Assembly (NCBI GenBank): GCA_033439265.1
Contig: JAVTVX010000016.1
Location: 17,096,701 to 17,160,700 of the forward strand
From: Dillenia suffruticosa
Taxonomy: Eukaryota; Streptophyta; Magnoliopsida; Dilleniales; Dilleniaceae
DNA length: 64,000 bases
Reading direction: 5' to 3'
A model generated the notes under the pieces. The model did no database searches. It was not told the DNA's origin and worked only from the letters and a program-made list of their open reading frames with translations. Positions 1 through 11,792 of the stretch are shown piece after piece; position 1 is the first letter of the stretch, and every line of letters starts with the position of its first letter. The translations under genes and the position numbers were made by a program.

Positions 1-1760
1 TTGTTATGAGAAAGGTCAAGGTTTTGTATGCCTCTCAAAGAACTTAATGGCTCAGGAATATATCCATGGAATAAGTTTTCTGATAAGTTTAAATCTACAA
101 GGCTGTTGCAACTTTGCAATGTGCTCGGAAGCTCGCCTGATAAATGATTATTCGATAAATCCAACCCAGCCAAGTGACCCAGATTACCAATCTCAAAGGG
201 TAGGCTGCCAACAAGTTGGTTTCCAGACAAATCTAATAAAATTGATAGTGCCGGAATACCAAACATTTGTTTTGGTATGGACCCACTAAGATTATTCAAG
301 GAAAGATCCATTAGGATCAAATCTCCACAGTTACCCAACTCTGGTGGTATGTTTCCTTGTAATGTGCTGTTGGATAAATTGAGTTCGTTAAGTAATGACA
401 AGTTTCCTATAGAAGCTGGAATCTTCCCAGAAAGTTTGTTGGACTGGAGAGTCAAAATTTGTAGGCTTTGAAGCTTACCAATCTCTTCAGGTATTGGCCC
501 AACCATATGATTAATTTGCAAAGACAACTGACTAAGGCTGACAAGGTTACCTATCTCTGGAGGAATAAATCCGAATATTTCATTTTCTCCAAGGTTTAAA
601 TAAGTCAACGAGGAAGAGAGATTACCGATTTCTTTTGGCAATATCCCAGCTAGTCGGTTTGCTTGTAGCTCTAACAATTCCAACTTCGTACAATTTGAAA
701 GAGATTTGATGAAGTTCATGCCACCGGGCTCACCTCCTAAGCCAGTAACAGCAATAACAACTATTTTCAAATTTTGTAGGCCTCCAAAATCAACCAGAAT
801 TTCTCCAGTAAAATTGCTTGCTCCTAATTCAAGATGCTCAAGATGGGTTGCATTGGATAATGAGATTGGAAGAGTACCACTAAAGTGGTTCCAATGGATT
901 TGAAACGATTTAAGATTAGCAAGTGTGAGGCCAATGTTGGAGGGAAGTGTGCCGTGAAAATGATTTTCAGAAACGGCAAATACAGTAATAGAAGATAAGT
1001 TATATATGGATGTGGGGATCATACCATGAAGCTCATTGGAACCGAGTCCAAGAGTTTTTAAATTTCGTAGACGACCCAAAGCCTCTGGAATTGTCCCGCC
1101 CAACTTGTTTTCTACTAGAGAAAAGTATTCAAGTGATGTAAGGTTTCCAAGAAAGGGACTTATGGCTCCTGTTAAATTGTTTGCAGGGAAATAGAGGTGT
1201 ATAAGTTTTCGCAAGTGGCCAATCTCCTTTGGAATTTTTCCTATTAACTTGTTATAGGACATGTTTAGCACCATTAGGTTGGTGCAATGAGATAGAGTAG
1301 CAGGGATATTACCCTCAAAGGAATTGTCACTTAGAACCAAATGGTTCAGTCTGCGCAAACGACCTAGTTCAGGAGGGATTTGCCCGTGGAAACTATTGTT
1401 TCTTAGGTGGAGTATCTTAAGGAAGCTTAAGTTCCCTACATGAGGAGACAACAAACCACCCAAACCACTCGAAGCCAAATTCAAAACAGTGACCCTTACG
1501 TGTTGGCGAGAGCATGTCACACCCTCCCACTTGCAGAAGTGCATAGAATTATTCCAAGAGCTCGTTATCCATAGAGGATCATAAACAATGCTCTTTTTAA
1601 AGGCTAGCAATGCATCGTGATCACTGTTGTTTGTGTGCTGCATGGCCACGGCTAATGGCTTTGTCTTCGTTTTGTGGAGAATTAAGGTGTTGAGGAAGAA
1701 TAACAAGAGTAAAAACGTTTGCATCTTATTAGCTACACAAAGCACATTAGAGCAGCTCAT
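1..1760 (-). CDS. LRR receptor kinase, subfamily XII type, copy 1 (5' part, cut by window edge)
   Basis: Predicted cell-surface immune-type receptor, paralogue of the gene at 51023-54407. Reading the minus strand from the first ATG (1758-1760) I found no stop down to base 1, about 586 codons; a second in-frame ATG lies at 1722-1724. The N-terminus is a hydrophobic signal peptide (QTFLLLLFFL). An LRRNT cap follows with the pattern DALLAFKKSI and WNNSMHFCKWEGVTC. Then come plant-type 24-residue LRRs of the form L..L.L..N.L.G.IP. The transmembrane and kinase parts would lie left of the window. Identity to copy 2 is high throughout, with mostly single-codon differences (for example WITSSW against GVMSSW). 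Whether this copy is functional cannot be judged without its kinase half. Family assignment is sure; the first-ATG start is the usual plant choice but not proven. Confidence 0.9.
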   Translation of the reverse strand, partial: MSCSNVLCVANKMQTFLLLLFFLNTLILHKTKTKPLAVAMQHTNNSDHDALLAFKKSIVYDPLWITSSWNNSMHFCKWEGVTCSRQHVRVTVLNLASSGLGGLLSPHVGNLSFLKILHLRNNSFHGQIPPELGRLRRLNHLVLSDNSFEGNIPATLSHCTNLMVLNMSYNKLIGKIPKEIGHLRKLIHLYFPANNLTGAISPFLGNLTSLEYFSLVENKLGGTIPEALGRLRNLKTLGLGSNELHGMIPTSIYNLSSITVFAVSENHFHGTLPSNIGLTLANLKSFQIHWNHFSGTLPISLSNATHLEHLELGASNFTGEILVDFGGLQNLKIVVIAVTGLGGEPGGMNFIKSLSNCTKLELLELQANRLAGILPKEIGNLSSSLTYLNLGENEIFGFIPPEIGNLVSLSQLSLQINHMVGPIPEEIGKLQSLQILTLQSNKLSGKIPASIGNLSLLNELNLSNSTLQGNIPPELGNCGDLILMDLSLNNLSGSIPKQMFGIPALSILLDLSGNQLVGSLPFEIGNLGHLAGLDLSNNHLSGELPSTLQSCNSLVDLNLSENLFHGYIPEPLSSLRGIQNLDLSHN

Positions 1761-1820
1761 CTCTGAATGTATCAAGAAAGCTGAGTGGCTCTACCTTCAC
1801 GTTATTCATAGATGATGATT

Positions 1821-1827
1821 TTAAATA
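1821..1827 (-). promoter_or_regulatory. possible TATA box of LRR receptor kinase copy 1
   Basis: The minus strand reads GGTATTTAAAATC about 60 bases upstream of the first ATG. In copy 2 the matching site is GGTTTTTAAAC, a weaker TATA. Position and composition only; no transcription start is visible. Confidence 0.25.
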
Positions 1828-2968
1828 CCATCCTCGTGGAGATAAGGATTGACTTCTCGAGTCAAGAAGTAAACAGGTAGACTTTGTTTGGCCCATTGTA
1901 AGGGTTTTGTGAATGAAAATGATAGTGATTATTTGTCAAAACAACTAAGAAACTCAACCAAGTTTTCTAACTCCAATTGAGGTATACATTTTCAGCCCTC
2001 TTGGACTTTGACAAGACTACCGATGGAACCCTCTTCTAGGCAACTTTAAAAGTGTGACTGGAGTTTTCTTTTACTCCGCGGGGGAAGTCGCCGTGCGCAA
2101 AAGCTCATGTGGTGGGCTAGTTATGTAGCCACGTCAACCGTGTGGACCGGCATGGAGTCCACGCAGAAAGTGGTGGTGGGGGACAATAATGGTCATGTCC
2201 GGTCTATGACTGACCAACTCAGTCCTCTGTCGTTTTCATTCTATGAACTCCAAATCTCCAAATTGCAGGCATACTTCCACTTATGCTTTCTAGTATCAGT
2301 GGGACTTGGAAACTTTCCAAGAGCAAAGATAATTCCTCTCTCAATTTAAATGCGGAAATCTAGATATTTTTGAATAAAAATAAAATTTAAATATATGTTA
2401 TCTTTAGTTATTTCTCTAGTATTTTAATACCTTATAGTGCCTCAAAAGTTTTTTTTTCCCCATATCTTGACTGGAGAAGGCCATCCTTGGCTCCATTCCC
2501 ACCACAGTCAGCTGGGAATGAAAGAGCCAAGCATTAAAATATATTTAAATTCTATTTATACATATATTTTCATCCCAAAAATAATATTTAAGTTCTAATT
2601 TCTTCACAAAAGTTATTTTCCTTTCATTTACTACGTGTGTTAGGTATTGTGCTGATTTTAAAATTTAATAAATGATAAGAGTGTCATGAATAACAATTAA
2701 AAACAACCCCAAAAAAATATAAAGATAAAAACAAGCAATATTTTCCTTTACCGATTGCTTCTGATATCAATTAATTTAAAAATAAATTCTCCGTCTACTT
2801 ATGTTAAAAGGATCCATGAGTAGGAAAAAGAACCAGCTTAATAGAGGACTTGGAGCCATTTTTAGAAAACTGAATCGCACATCCGATTAAATGATGACAA
2901 TACCCTCCTTACTTGTACAATAAACAACAATATTTTTACTTACTTATTTTGGATCGACAAAAAATTTT

Positions 2969-3104
<136 letters not shown>

Positions 3105-4161
3105 CCTTCCATCCTCACAAACTAAAACTTGTGAACATTTTTACTCGTAAACATATGGTTGCGTGACCCTTAGTGAAAGACATGAGAACTTGTAAACATG
3201 CATAAAATATGCATAAAATATGATGATTTGGGTTTAGCAAAGGAAGATTGTTTAAAAACATAGTAATATGCTTTGAAAACCCAAGCGTTAACCCAAAATG
3301 GATAATCTAATAAAGAGTGATAACATGATAGCAAGAGAAATGATCTCTACTAATTAAAAAGTAAGTAAATAAAATTGCACGTATAGAAAATTTGATAAGT
3401 GGATTAGGCAGTCTCACAAAAAATAAATAAATAAAATTATACGAAAAGAATGTCTGAGAAGAGCAGAGGCAATTTGGTTAACCATTAGTCAAGGAGAGAC
3501 AATTTGGTTAACTAGTAGCCAAATTATTCCGAATCGTGAAAATGCACGTCCTCCAACCAAGGAATAGTGATAAGAGAAAACAAAAATAACTTAGGAGAAT
3601 GCACCTGTTGCCACGTGGTCTACCAAGAAAAAAACTAAAATTAAAAGTGTCATAACTTCCAAATCAAGAAAAAAAAAAGATCATATAAAAAAAAAATAGT
3701 TATGTTGGAAGCATTAACCTTCTACCAATCTTTTAACTAAATTTTAAACTTTTAAATTATTCATATTAAGGTCTAAACACTTAAATTTGATTGCAATTAT
3801 AGTTTTATAATAGAAATACTAATAGACCATACATTTTATCGAGTCATATGATATCTTCCGTGCCATTGACATGGCTTTAATATGGCAATTATATGCTTAA
3901 TTAGTTTGCTAAGTCACCTAGGAATAGAAAGAAAAAGGAGAGAAAGGAGAAGTAGAAAACAAAGAGAGTTGTCGCACGGGTACTTTTTCCCCCCTTCCAA
4001 CTACACCTTGTGACGTGAACTTTCTAGTTTTGGCACACACTTTCCCGAGTCTTGAAATTAAACTATGGGACAATGGCATGAATGAATAGCCAAAATAAGT
4101 TTATACGATACTCTTTTCCAACTTTTACTTATTTCTCATGAGGCTTACAATCAACAAGTTT

Positions 4162-4909
4162 CATCGCAAAAAAATATGTCATTAGCGATGAAAAATGACC
4201 GATAAAAAAATCCATCACTAATAGCTACGGATTAATATCGGACAGAATACCAAAAGTTTTACGACGAATTAACGATGGAAATATTTTTGTCACTAATCCG
4301 TCGCTGTAGTGGTCTATCGTAAAAAATAAAAAAGAAAAAAAATTTGTAAACCTATTAGCGACGAATTACCGACAAAATTTTTAGCGATGGAAAATTTCCG
4401 TCGCTAATCCGTCGGTGTATTGGTGAAGGAAAAAAAAATATACAGTCATCCGTGACGAATTAGCGACGAAAATTTTAGCGATAGATTACCGACGAAAATT
4501 TTAGTTACGGATTGGCGAGGGATGTTTTTATTTTTTTATTTTTTTAATTTTTATTTAATTATTCTTCTTATTTTTTATTTTATTTTGTAGAAAAATAATA
4601 TTATTTTATTTTTTAAAATTTTTTATTATTTTATTTTAAGCTAAAATTTTATTATTTTATAATAAATTATCATTTTATATTATTTTATTATTATTAAAAA
4701 TATTGAGATAAAGATAACAAATACAAAACAATAATTAGATGTCTAATTGTGGTTTGGTGGTTGTGTTGCTTATAATATTTTACGCGTGTCAGGGTTCGAA
4801 TCTCACTAGAGACGGCTGGAGGCATTTTTCACAAATTAAAGGAAGTGGGCGAACGGGCTGCTGCACTGGTGGGTGGGCGCGCGTGAGGGTGCGGGCGGGT
4901 ATTTTTTTT
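4162..4909. mobile_element. truncated non-autonomous CACTA-type element in copy 1
   Basis: Absent from the duplicate (56355 region). It begins with a degenerate terminus (CATCGCAAAAAAATATG, related to CACTACAAGAAAACACG). About 360 bp of subterminal repeats built on TAGCGACGGA / TCCGTCGCTAA follow, then an AT-rich stretch (4526-4735) and a GC-rich segment (4739-4900) containing GGTTCGAATCT. The same order occurs in reverse in the complete element at 14210-15205. The second subterminal end is missing, and about 150 bp of flank present in copy 2 is also gone, so one deletion probably removed both. Confidence 0.75.
4739..4900 (+). other. tRNA-like (SINE-like) segment carried inside the CACTA element
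   Basis: GGTTTGGTGGTTG followed about 35 bases later by GGGTTCGAATCTC resembles spaced A and B boxes of a polymerase III promoter. A diverged copy sits at 14460-14620 on the opposite strand within the related CACTA element. No cloverleaf folds convincingly, so this is not a tRNA gene; it is probably a captured SINE head. Confidence 0.4.
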
Positions 4910-5261
4910 AACATTTCAAATTAAAAAAGATACAAAAGACTGAAACTATTCTATGTGTTTCTGCTTTTAACATTTGAATTTTGCCTTCGGTATTTTTTTA
5001 TAAGAAAATACAATCAAACGGGATCAAATCGAGAAAGGAAGAATAAAAGTGGAGAGACACTATCACTTGAGCTAACTCTGGGGGACAATTTTGCCTTCAG
5101 TTATTCTGTGCAAAAATGTCCTTTGATCCTCAAGACAATGGTAACCGCACACACTTGTCTACCTATGCCATTTGTTTTTCCTTAGACATGCTAACAAATA
5201 TTCTAGACATCTTCATGGACACACTACCAACCGTTGTGCCAACAATAGTCATTAATGCACA

Positions 5262-5273
5262 AAAATTCTTCTT
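5262..5273. repeat. LINE target-site duplication, left
   Basis: AAAATTCTTCTT, repeated exactly at 11184-11195 and present once, with no insertion, at 56969-56980 in the paralogous segment. Confidence 0.9.
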
Positions 5274-5356
5274 ATATATATATTTTTTTTTGGTTTACAA
5301 GAAAGCCCAAAGCGGGCCCAAAAGGAGACAAGGAGACTAGAGGCCGGGACAGCTCC

Positions 5357-8300
5357 TTAGACAAGGAGGCCCGTGAAATCTTCATGTAGAAGCATTTGTA
5401 TGTTGGCTGGAGGGGTGGCGAAAACATGTAGTCCAGGAGCTTTCGAGTGACCAATTCTTGCCAAGTGATCTGCGCATCTGTTCCCCTCTCTAACGACGTG
5501 AACTATAGAGGATTGGTCAGCACTCATCATAAGATCTTTGCACTCCATGATAAGAGGATACAGAGTGTGGGATGGCGAGGGGCTTTTGATGAGAGGGGTC
5601 ACCAAGGAAGCGGAATCTGATTCAATTACCAGGTGTCTGATGTTCTGATCCTTTGCGAGTTTCAAACCCTCTCGAATACCCCAAAGTTCAGCATTAAAAC
5701 TATCTATGATTCCCACATTGATGGAAAAGCCAGTGATCCAATTGCCAAGGAAATCTCTGATGATCCCACCTGTACTGGCTCTACCAGGGAAGCCTTTAGC
5801 AGAGCCGTCCGTGTTGAGCTTGAAGAAGCCTTGTGGAGAGGGGTCCAGAAGATTCGTCTGGGCTGCCTTTGGGACTGGGAAAGGCCTGATTTAGGGTGAG
5901 GAAGAGTATAATTGGCCATATTCATAGCTTGCCAGGCTGTGGCCTTAATGTTGATGGAGGTGTTATCAAAAATGATCTTGCACCTAGTCTTCCAAATTTA
6001 CCAAACTGTGGCTGCAAAGATGGAGTTCCAATTGGGGTAGGAGTAGGGGGTCTTACTTGTGCAGTTGATTTTCAACCAGGAGGAAATGCTGCTAGTATTG
6101 AAAAGAGTTTGATTCGGTTTTGTGCAGACATTCAACCAGACTTCCCTAGCCCAAGAACAATCTCTAAGCATGTGGAGGGCAGATTCTTCAGTCTTTTTAC
6201 AGATGGGGCAGAGGGGGTCATTTGAGAGATTTCTTTTGACTCTTTCTAAGTTGGTAAGGACCTTTCCAATGCTTGTGAGCCAGATGAAGAATTTGACTCT
6301 TTCAGTAGAAGGAATTTTCCAAATCCAGCTGAAGGAATGCTCACTACTGATGCTAGTTTGGAGGAGCCAGTAGGCGGACGTGACAGAGAACTCGCCATCA
6401 AAGGAATGGCTCCAGTAGAAGGTATCAATGGCTTCCCTACTAGCAGGAATCATGATGGCTCTGATTTCTTCAAGCTTTTGATCAGGAAGCCACTTCTTGA
6501 GTTCTTCCATGTCCCATTCACGGCTCTCAGTGATGAAGGCAGAGACTTTGTTATCTGATTGAGTCTGATCAATGGGGTTTATGGCATGTCTCAGAAGCTC
6601 TTCATTACCAACCCAATTGTCTAGCTAGAAGTTTGTGGATTCACCATTGCCAATTCTCCTTTTCATACCCTTAATGAGGAGCTCACGACTCTTTAAAATA
6701 TCTCTTCAAACAACAGAAGAAGTATACTTGATTTTCTTCTTGAGGAGGCTTTCTTTATGCAGGTATTTGCCTATGAGAACTTGGCACCAGAGAGAGTTTT
6801 CATTAGAGAGCAGTCTCTAAGCCAACTTGGCTAAGAGAGCAAGATTATTTTCTCTAGAGATCCTCAATCCCAAACCTCCGTCTTTCTTGCTTCTACAAAA
6901 AGAATCTTTTCCTTTTGTTAGGGAGGTCTCCCCAAAGGAAATCTCTGCTACATTTATCAAGCTTCATGCAAGTGCTTTTCAGGACCCAAGATGTCTGCAT
7001 GGTGTGCACGAGGTTGGTTGAGAGCATAATTTAATTAAGGTGGCTCTTCCAGCAGTGGAAAGGAGCTTCATTTTCCAATTAGAAAGCTTGGTTTGGACTT
7101 TTTCTTCCAATGAGCTGTAGGTGGTTCTTTCAACTCTTCCATGGATGAGAGGGACTCCTAGATAGGTTCCCAGATTGGGAGAGAGTCTAAAGTTGCTTGC
7201 AGTTGCTAAGGATGATTTAAGACAGCTGGGAGCTTTGGGAGAGACCCATAATTTGGATTTTCTTGGGTTTATTTTGAGACCGCTTTTAGCGCTGAATTCT
7301 CTAAGACAACTGAGGATACAATTCATATTTTGAATGTCTGCTTCAGCAAAAAGAATGATGTCATCTGCAAAAAAGAGGTGGGAGATGGAGGGACCCCTCC
7401 TTGCAAGTTTAATTGGGGACCATTCTTTCATTTTGACTCTGTCCTTGATCATGTAGGAAAGCTTCTCCATGGCAAGGATGAATAAATAAGGAGATAATGG
7501 GTCACCTTGCCTTAATACTTTCCTAGGCTTGAAGTAGGGGAGAGCACCACCATTCCAAAGGATTGAGATTTCATTGCTAGTTATGGCATACATGATCAGC
7601 TTTATTAATTGAATAGGCAAGTTAAAGTCCAGAAGAACCTTGCCAAGAAACCCCCAATTTAGGCTGTCGAAAGCTTTCTTGAGATCGATTTTGATTACCA
7701 TTTTATGCTTTCTACTTCCAGAAATATTGATGGAATGAATTATTTCTTGGATGACAATCACATTATCCATGGTACCTCTTTTTGGGAGAAAACTACTTTC
7801 CTGGTTACCGATGATACTTTGAAGATGGGGTCTCAGTCTCTCCATAATGACATTGGGAATCAGGACAATATGATTTCTGGAGTGGTCTGGCTCGAAGTAT
7901 CCATCCCTGAAAGCTCTAGCCACAAAGTTGTAGGAGGCTGCTTTGATAGTTTCCCAACTCTGCTGAAAGAAGATGGGTTGAATCCCATCAGTACCAGGAG
8001 CTTTCAGCCCTTTCATAGTGAAAACAGCAGTCCTAACTTCAGTTTCTGTAACTTCCCCAATCATATGGGCATGGTCACTAGCAGGGATAATTTTCTGGTA
8101 CCTGTTATAATCTGAGGAGGGAGAGGAGACGTTTTGGCTGCTGAAGAGAGTAGTGAAGTACTTCATGACATGTCTCTGAAGTTCTTGTTGATCTTGACAC
8201 CAGGCGCCATTGATCTATACGGAAGCAATTCTATTAGCATTCCTCCTCATTTTGGTGGCAGCATGATAGAACTTAGTGTTTTTGTCTCTTTCGCAATACC

Positions 8301-9347
8301 ACTGCACTCTTGACTTCTGAAACCAGAGCATGTCCTCTTGGGCCAAGACATTATGGTAATCGTTGAGTAGCTCCTGCTCCAGGTTTTGCAAGTAAGTTGA
8401 ATGGCCGTAACGGGTAGAAGTTTGGATTCCTTTAAGTCTTGTCTCAAGGATCTTCTAATTTTTAAAGATATTGCCAAAGACTTTTTTATTCCAAATTTTC
8501 ATTTCAACTGCTAAGTTAGTGGTGGCTTGGAGCAGGTCAGAGCAGGGGTACCAAGCTACATCAAAATCTTCTCGAAAATGAGGGTGGGAGAGCCATGCAG
8601 TTTGGAATCTGAAGGGTTTGCTGTTAACATCAGGAGCCTGAGTCATGGCTGTTTGAAGCATGATGGGGCAGTGGTCTCCATGAGTTCTTATGAGGTTTAT
8701 TAGTTTTATTTCCGGAAAAGAGAGAAAAGCTTGGTGGTTTGCCAATGCTCTATCAATCCTTTCTTGGAGAACAGTGCGACCTGCTTGCCTCCTTCCCCAT
8801 GTGTACTTGGGCCCTACTGCATTCAGGTTCAGAAGATTGTACCTACTCCACTGGTTTCTGAACTTCTGACCTCTTTAGTAGACCTGCTTGTATACTTGGA
8901 GGTTTCATCTGAGTAAGCAATATCATTGAAGTCTCCCACGCATATCCATGGCAAATCAACTCTCCTAGCATAGTCTTCCATACCGTTCCAAAAGTCATTT
9001 TTGCAGGTGTTGTAGAGCTAAACGTAGGCCATGGAGAGAAGCCAAGTCCTGGATTCCTCTTGAATTTCTGCATGGCTAACTTGGTTTGTGTGAGCAGTTA
9101 TTTTGAGTCTGATTTTGTTAGAGTTCCAACATAACCAGAGTCATCCCCTCAAACCAGTGGTTGGGATGATGAAGTCCTTGTGTAGGCCCACGTTCTTGAT
9201 GAAGTTTGGGAAGATATTTCTATTAGCTTTTGTTTCCAACAAATAGAGGATATCAGGCTGGTAAGTTCTGATAAGCTCCTTACAAGCACGTCTAAAGTTG
9301 CTGTTGCCTATCCCACAGCAATTCCAAGCTATAGCTTTGATATTCAT
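5357..9347 (-). pseudogene. LINE ORF2: endonuclease, reverse transcriptase, RNase H (broken)
   Basis: Starts at ATG 9345-9347 (MNIKAIAWNCCGIGN), the apurinic-type endonuclease domain; LETKAN carries the catalytic Glu. The endonuclease continues in shifted frames around 8840-9070 (WICVGDFNDI). Reverse transcriptase lies at 6979-8166 with KAFDSLNW, RQGDPLSPYLF and an intact FADD catalytic motif. The zinc-knuckle region of plant LINEs is at 5998-6510 (PLCPICKK and later H, C). A plant-type RNase H domain spans about 5400-5880 (LNTDGSAK, FNAELWGI, ESDS, REGNRCADHLA). Several stops and frameshifts separate these blocks, so no single protein can be made. Domains and order are clear; the function is retrotransposition of the element. 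Confidence 0.9.
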
Positions 9348-9385
9348 AAGGAAAGAGAAAGTAATGGGGCTCAAGGAAGGAGAGA

Positions 9386-11142
9386 TCAATCTTCCTCCAC
9401 CATTGCCTCAGCAGTAGCCCTCTTTGCATCAGCTGTGGTCTGATCATTTGCCTTTGCTTCTTCGCATTCTCTTTCAGAGTCTGTCATGGTTTGATCCTCT
9501 TCATTGGTACCCATTTCATCAGCACTGGATAGATGGGCTTCTGTCATATTGTATGGATCTTTCTCTCCCGGGTCCAGGTTCCACATCTCTTCATCAGAAG
9601 GGTAGAAGTAGCTTGGGCCTGGGTCCAAAGTTAGGTGGTTTGGAGTCTGCTGGGGACTTATCTGAGTGGGAGTTAGGTACACTGTTGAAAGCCTAGGTAT
9701 GTTCTTGAGTGGGCCTCTAGTATGGTGCTTAGCCCGGTGAGGGAAGCTTGTCATTGTGAGAAGTGGTAAAGCTGGTTGGGAGTCTGTGCTGGCTCTTTCT
9801 TCAGTCCTCTAACAGCCCTTGTAGAAAGCTCTTTTTCGATGAAGCTTTCTTCTATCTCTGTAGCTGCAGGCAAGTTTGCTATAATCCTTTTTCCTTTCCC
9901 TTCTTTTTTAAGCTTTCTCCCCTTACGTTGACTTTTGGCATTTCCTCTTGGCTCATCAGATTTTACTTGCAGGTCACTTTTAACACCTGTTGCATGCTGA
10001 GGTTCAGTGGTTTCTACTTCCAAAGTGCACGGGTCAACTGGAAGGTTTCCAAATCTATTATGCTCAGCTGGTGTCTTTCTTTCTTTGCTTTTTCCATTTC
10101 CAGTTCTGGGAGGCCTCTGTCGTCTTGGGACCTGTATCCAAGGGCCCAAAGTTTCCTCGTGTGGTGCTGTTTCTTGCCAAACTTCTTCGGTGGCTGCCTG
10201 AGCTTCCTTTTCTGGTGGCTGAGGAGGAGGACCACAGGTTTCCCCATTACAGGTTTCCTTGGGGTGACCTACCTTGCCACATTTGAAGCACATAGTGTGC
10301 AGCTCTTCATACTCTACCGTTTGAATTTTTTTCCTGATTTTTACACTTGGGATTAGAGGCTTGTTTAGATCTATTTCCACACACACTTTTGTATACTTTC
10401 CTCGCAAAGTGTTTGCAGTGTTGTCATCTATCTTTATCGGGTTGCCAATGCTCCTTCTTATCTCAAATAAGATCTCCTCATTGAAGAGTTCTATAGGCAG
10501 ATGAGGGAGCCTGATCCAAACTGCAACATGCTCGATTTTGGCTTCTCTAGGGGAGAACCATGGTCTCCATTTGCTGACCACTAGGTAGTGATCATGAACC
10601 ATCTAGGGACCTCCAGTCAGGGCATGAAGAAAGTCTTGCTTTAAGTTGAACCTCACCGGGAAATAACCTTCTCCTAAGTCGAGGAGTTTGATGATGCCTT
10701 CAGGTTTCCATAGTAGGTGGATTTTCTTTTGCAGTAGGTGGATTTTCTTTTGCAGTAGGTGAAAATCAATGCTTTGCCCAAGGAGCTTGATTATAACGGC
10801 TCTTTTCCATGTCTTTCAGTAACTTTTAAGCTTCTCGCTCAACATTCGGATTGTTGGAATGCTCAAGTGGCTTTCATCTTCTTCCTCCTCTTGTTCATCT
10901 TTTATGTGTTCATCTTCGGACTCAGCTGTGTAGTCGTTCTCTTGTAGTTTTGTGTGCTCCAAGAAATTTCTGCCCATGAGCATGTCTCTGAAAGAGACTT
11001 TCTGAATTTTGCCTGAAATGTTCTCTCCAGCATTGTTTTCGCTTGGCTTAACTTTTTTTGTACTTCTTTGCAGATGGTCTTCTTCTTCTTGCATAAGGTC
11101 TCTTGTATGGTGGTCTGCATTCCTGTCATTTCCTCTCTCCAT
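9386..11142 (-). pseudogene. LINE ORF1: DUF4283 and zinc-knuckle protein (broken by two stops)
   Basis: Reads from ATG 11140-11142 (MERGNDRNADHH) to a stop at 9386, about 38 bases before the ORF2 start. The acidic N-terminus (residues about 75-95, EDEHIKDEQEEEEDE) precedes a DUF4283-like domain near 10350-10800 and a CCHC knuckle CFKCGKVGHPKETC at about 10240-10280. A basic, Lys-rich tail follows. Two in-frame stops, near 10816 and 10603, split it into three pieces. Between them a 21-bp unit encoding HLLQKKI is tandemly repeated. In plant LINEs this protein binds element RNA; here that is inferred from domains only. Confidence 0.85.
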
Positions 11143-11183
11143 TCCCTCGCCTAATTAACTCTCTCTCTTCTCTCTCTCTCCTC

Positions 11184-11195
11184 AAAATTCTTCTT
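11184..11195. repeat. LINE target-site duplication, right
   Basis: AAAATTCTTCTT, matching 5262-5273 exactly. The host sequence resumes here in register with the duplicate at 56981. Confidence 0.9.
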
Positions 11196-11518
11196 GTATT
11201 GTTAAGGCAACTAGCCACCAACACCAACCAAGCCAACTATTGACATTTGCGTCGATTTTAGTCATTTTGTGGTCAACTATCGATAAACATCATAACTATC
11301 ATAACCATCATAATTGTTATAGCTTCCATAATCGATGTAACTGTTTGCACATCCCTCCCTCATGCGCAATTTCATAACCTTAGTTTGCCTTCTAGTTTGA
11401 TCAGTATTAAGTTTGCCAACAACCCGTCCTTAATCATGAATTCCTAAAGCTTGCTCAATTCCTTAGAGAATTCTTTGAACACAACCGTCGAATGTTGCCA
11501 CATCCGCAATCTTGCCAA
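11196..11518. other. duplicated intergenic DNA, no gene seen
   Basis: Matches 56981-57340 closely. Contains clusters of CATAACC/CATAATTG-like short repeats (about 11280-11340). No coding capacity recognised. Confidence 0.6.
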
Positions 11519-11526
11519 GCTGCACC

Positions 11527-11751
11527 TAGGACTAGCAATTGGGCCGAGTCGACCCGAACTCAGCTTGAGCTTGGCCCGTTTTGAAGAGCCGAGCTTGGCT
11601 CATTTTAGGGTTAGGCTGAACTTGAGCCCATTTTTTAAGCTAGATTAAATTACGGGCTGAGTCCGGATATCAGTGGGCTTGGCCCGATATAAGCTCAGCC
11701 CATTTAAAAATAAAAGGCATTCTGAGAGAGGTGCTGGGGTTTTATCTTCTT

Positions 11752-11792
<41 letters not shown>

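Larger units (their letters stand above)
5274..11183 (-). mobile_element. L1-type LINE retrotransposon, about full length
   Basis: A 5910-bp insertion on the minus strand, flanked by a perfect 12-bp duplication (AAAATTCTTCTT). The short A-rich 3' tail is at 5274-5291 and the 5' end, a CT-rich leader, abuts 11183. It contains ORF1 (nucleic-acid binding) and ORF2 (endonuclease, reverse transcriptase, RNase H), both broken by a few stops and frameshifts. The paralogous segment lacks it, so it inserted after the duplication. It may be close to complete because ORF1 keeps its own ATG and leader. Confidence 0.92.

Noticed and set aside
4785-4810. tRNA gene suggested by GGGTTCGAATCTC
   Set aside because: No acceptor stem or anticodon arm can be formed; it lies in a transposon segment present twice.
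9763-10356. Plus-strand open frames up to 197 codons
   Set aside because: Antisense to LINE ORF1, whose domains are on the minus strand.
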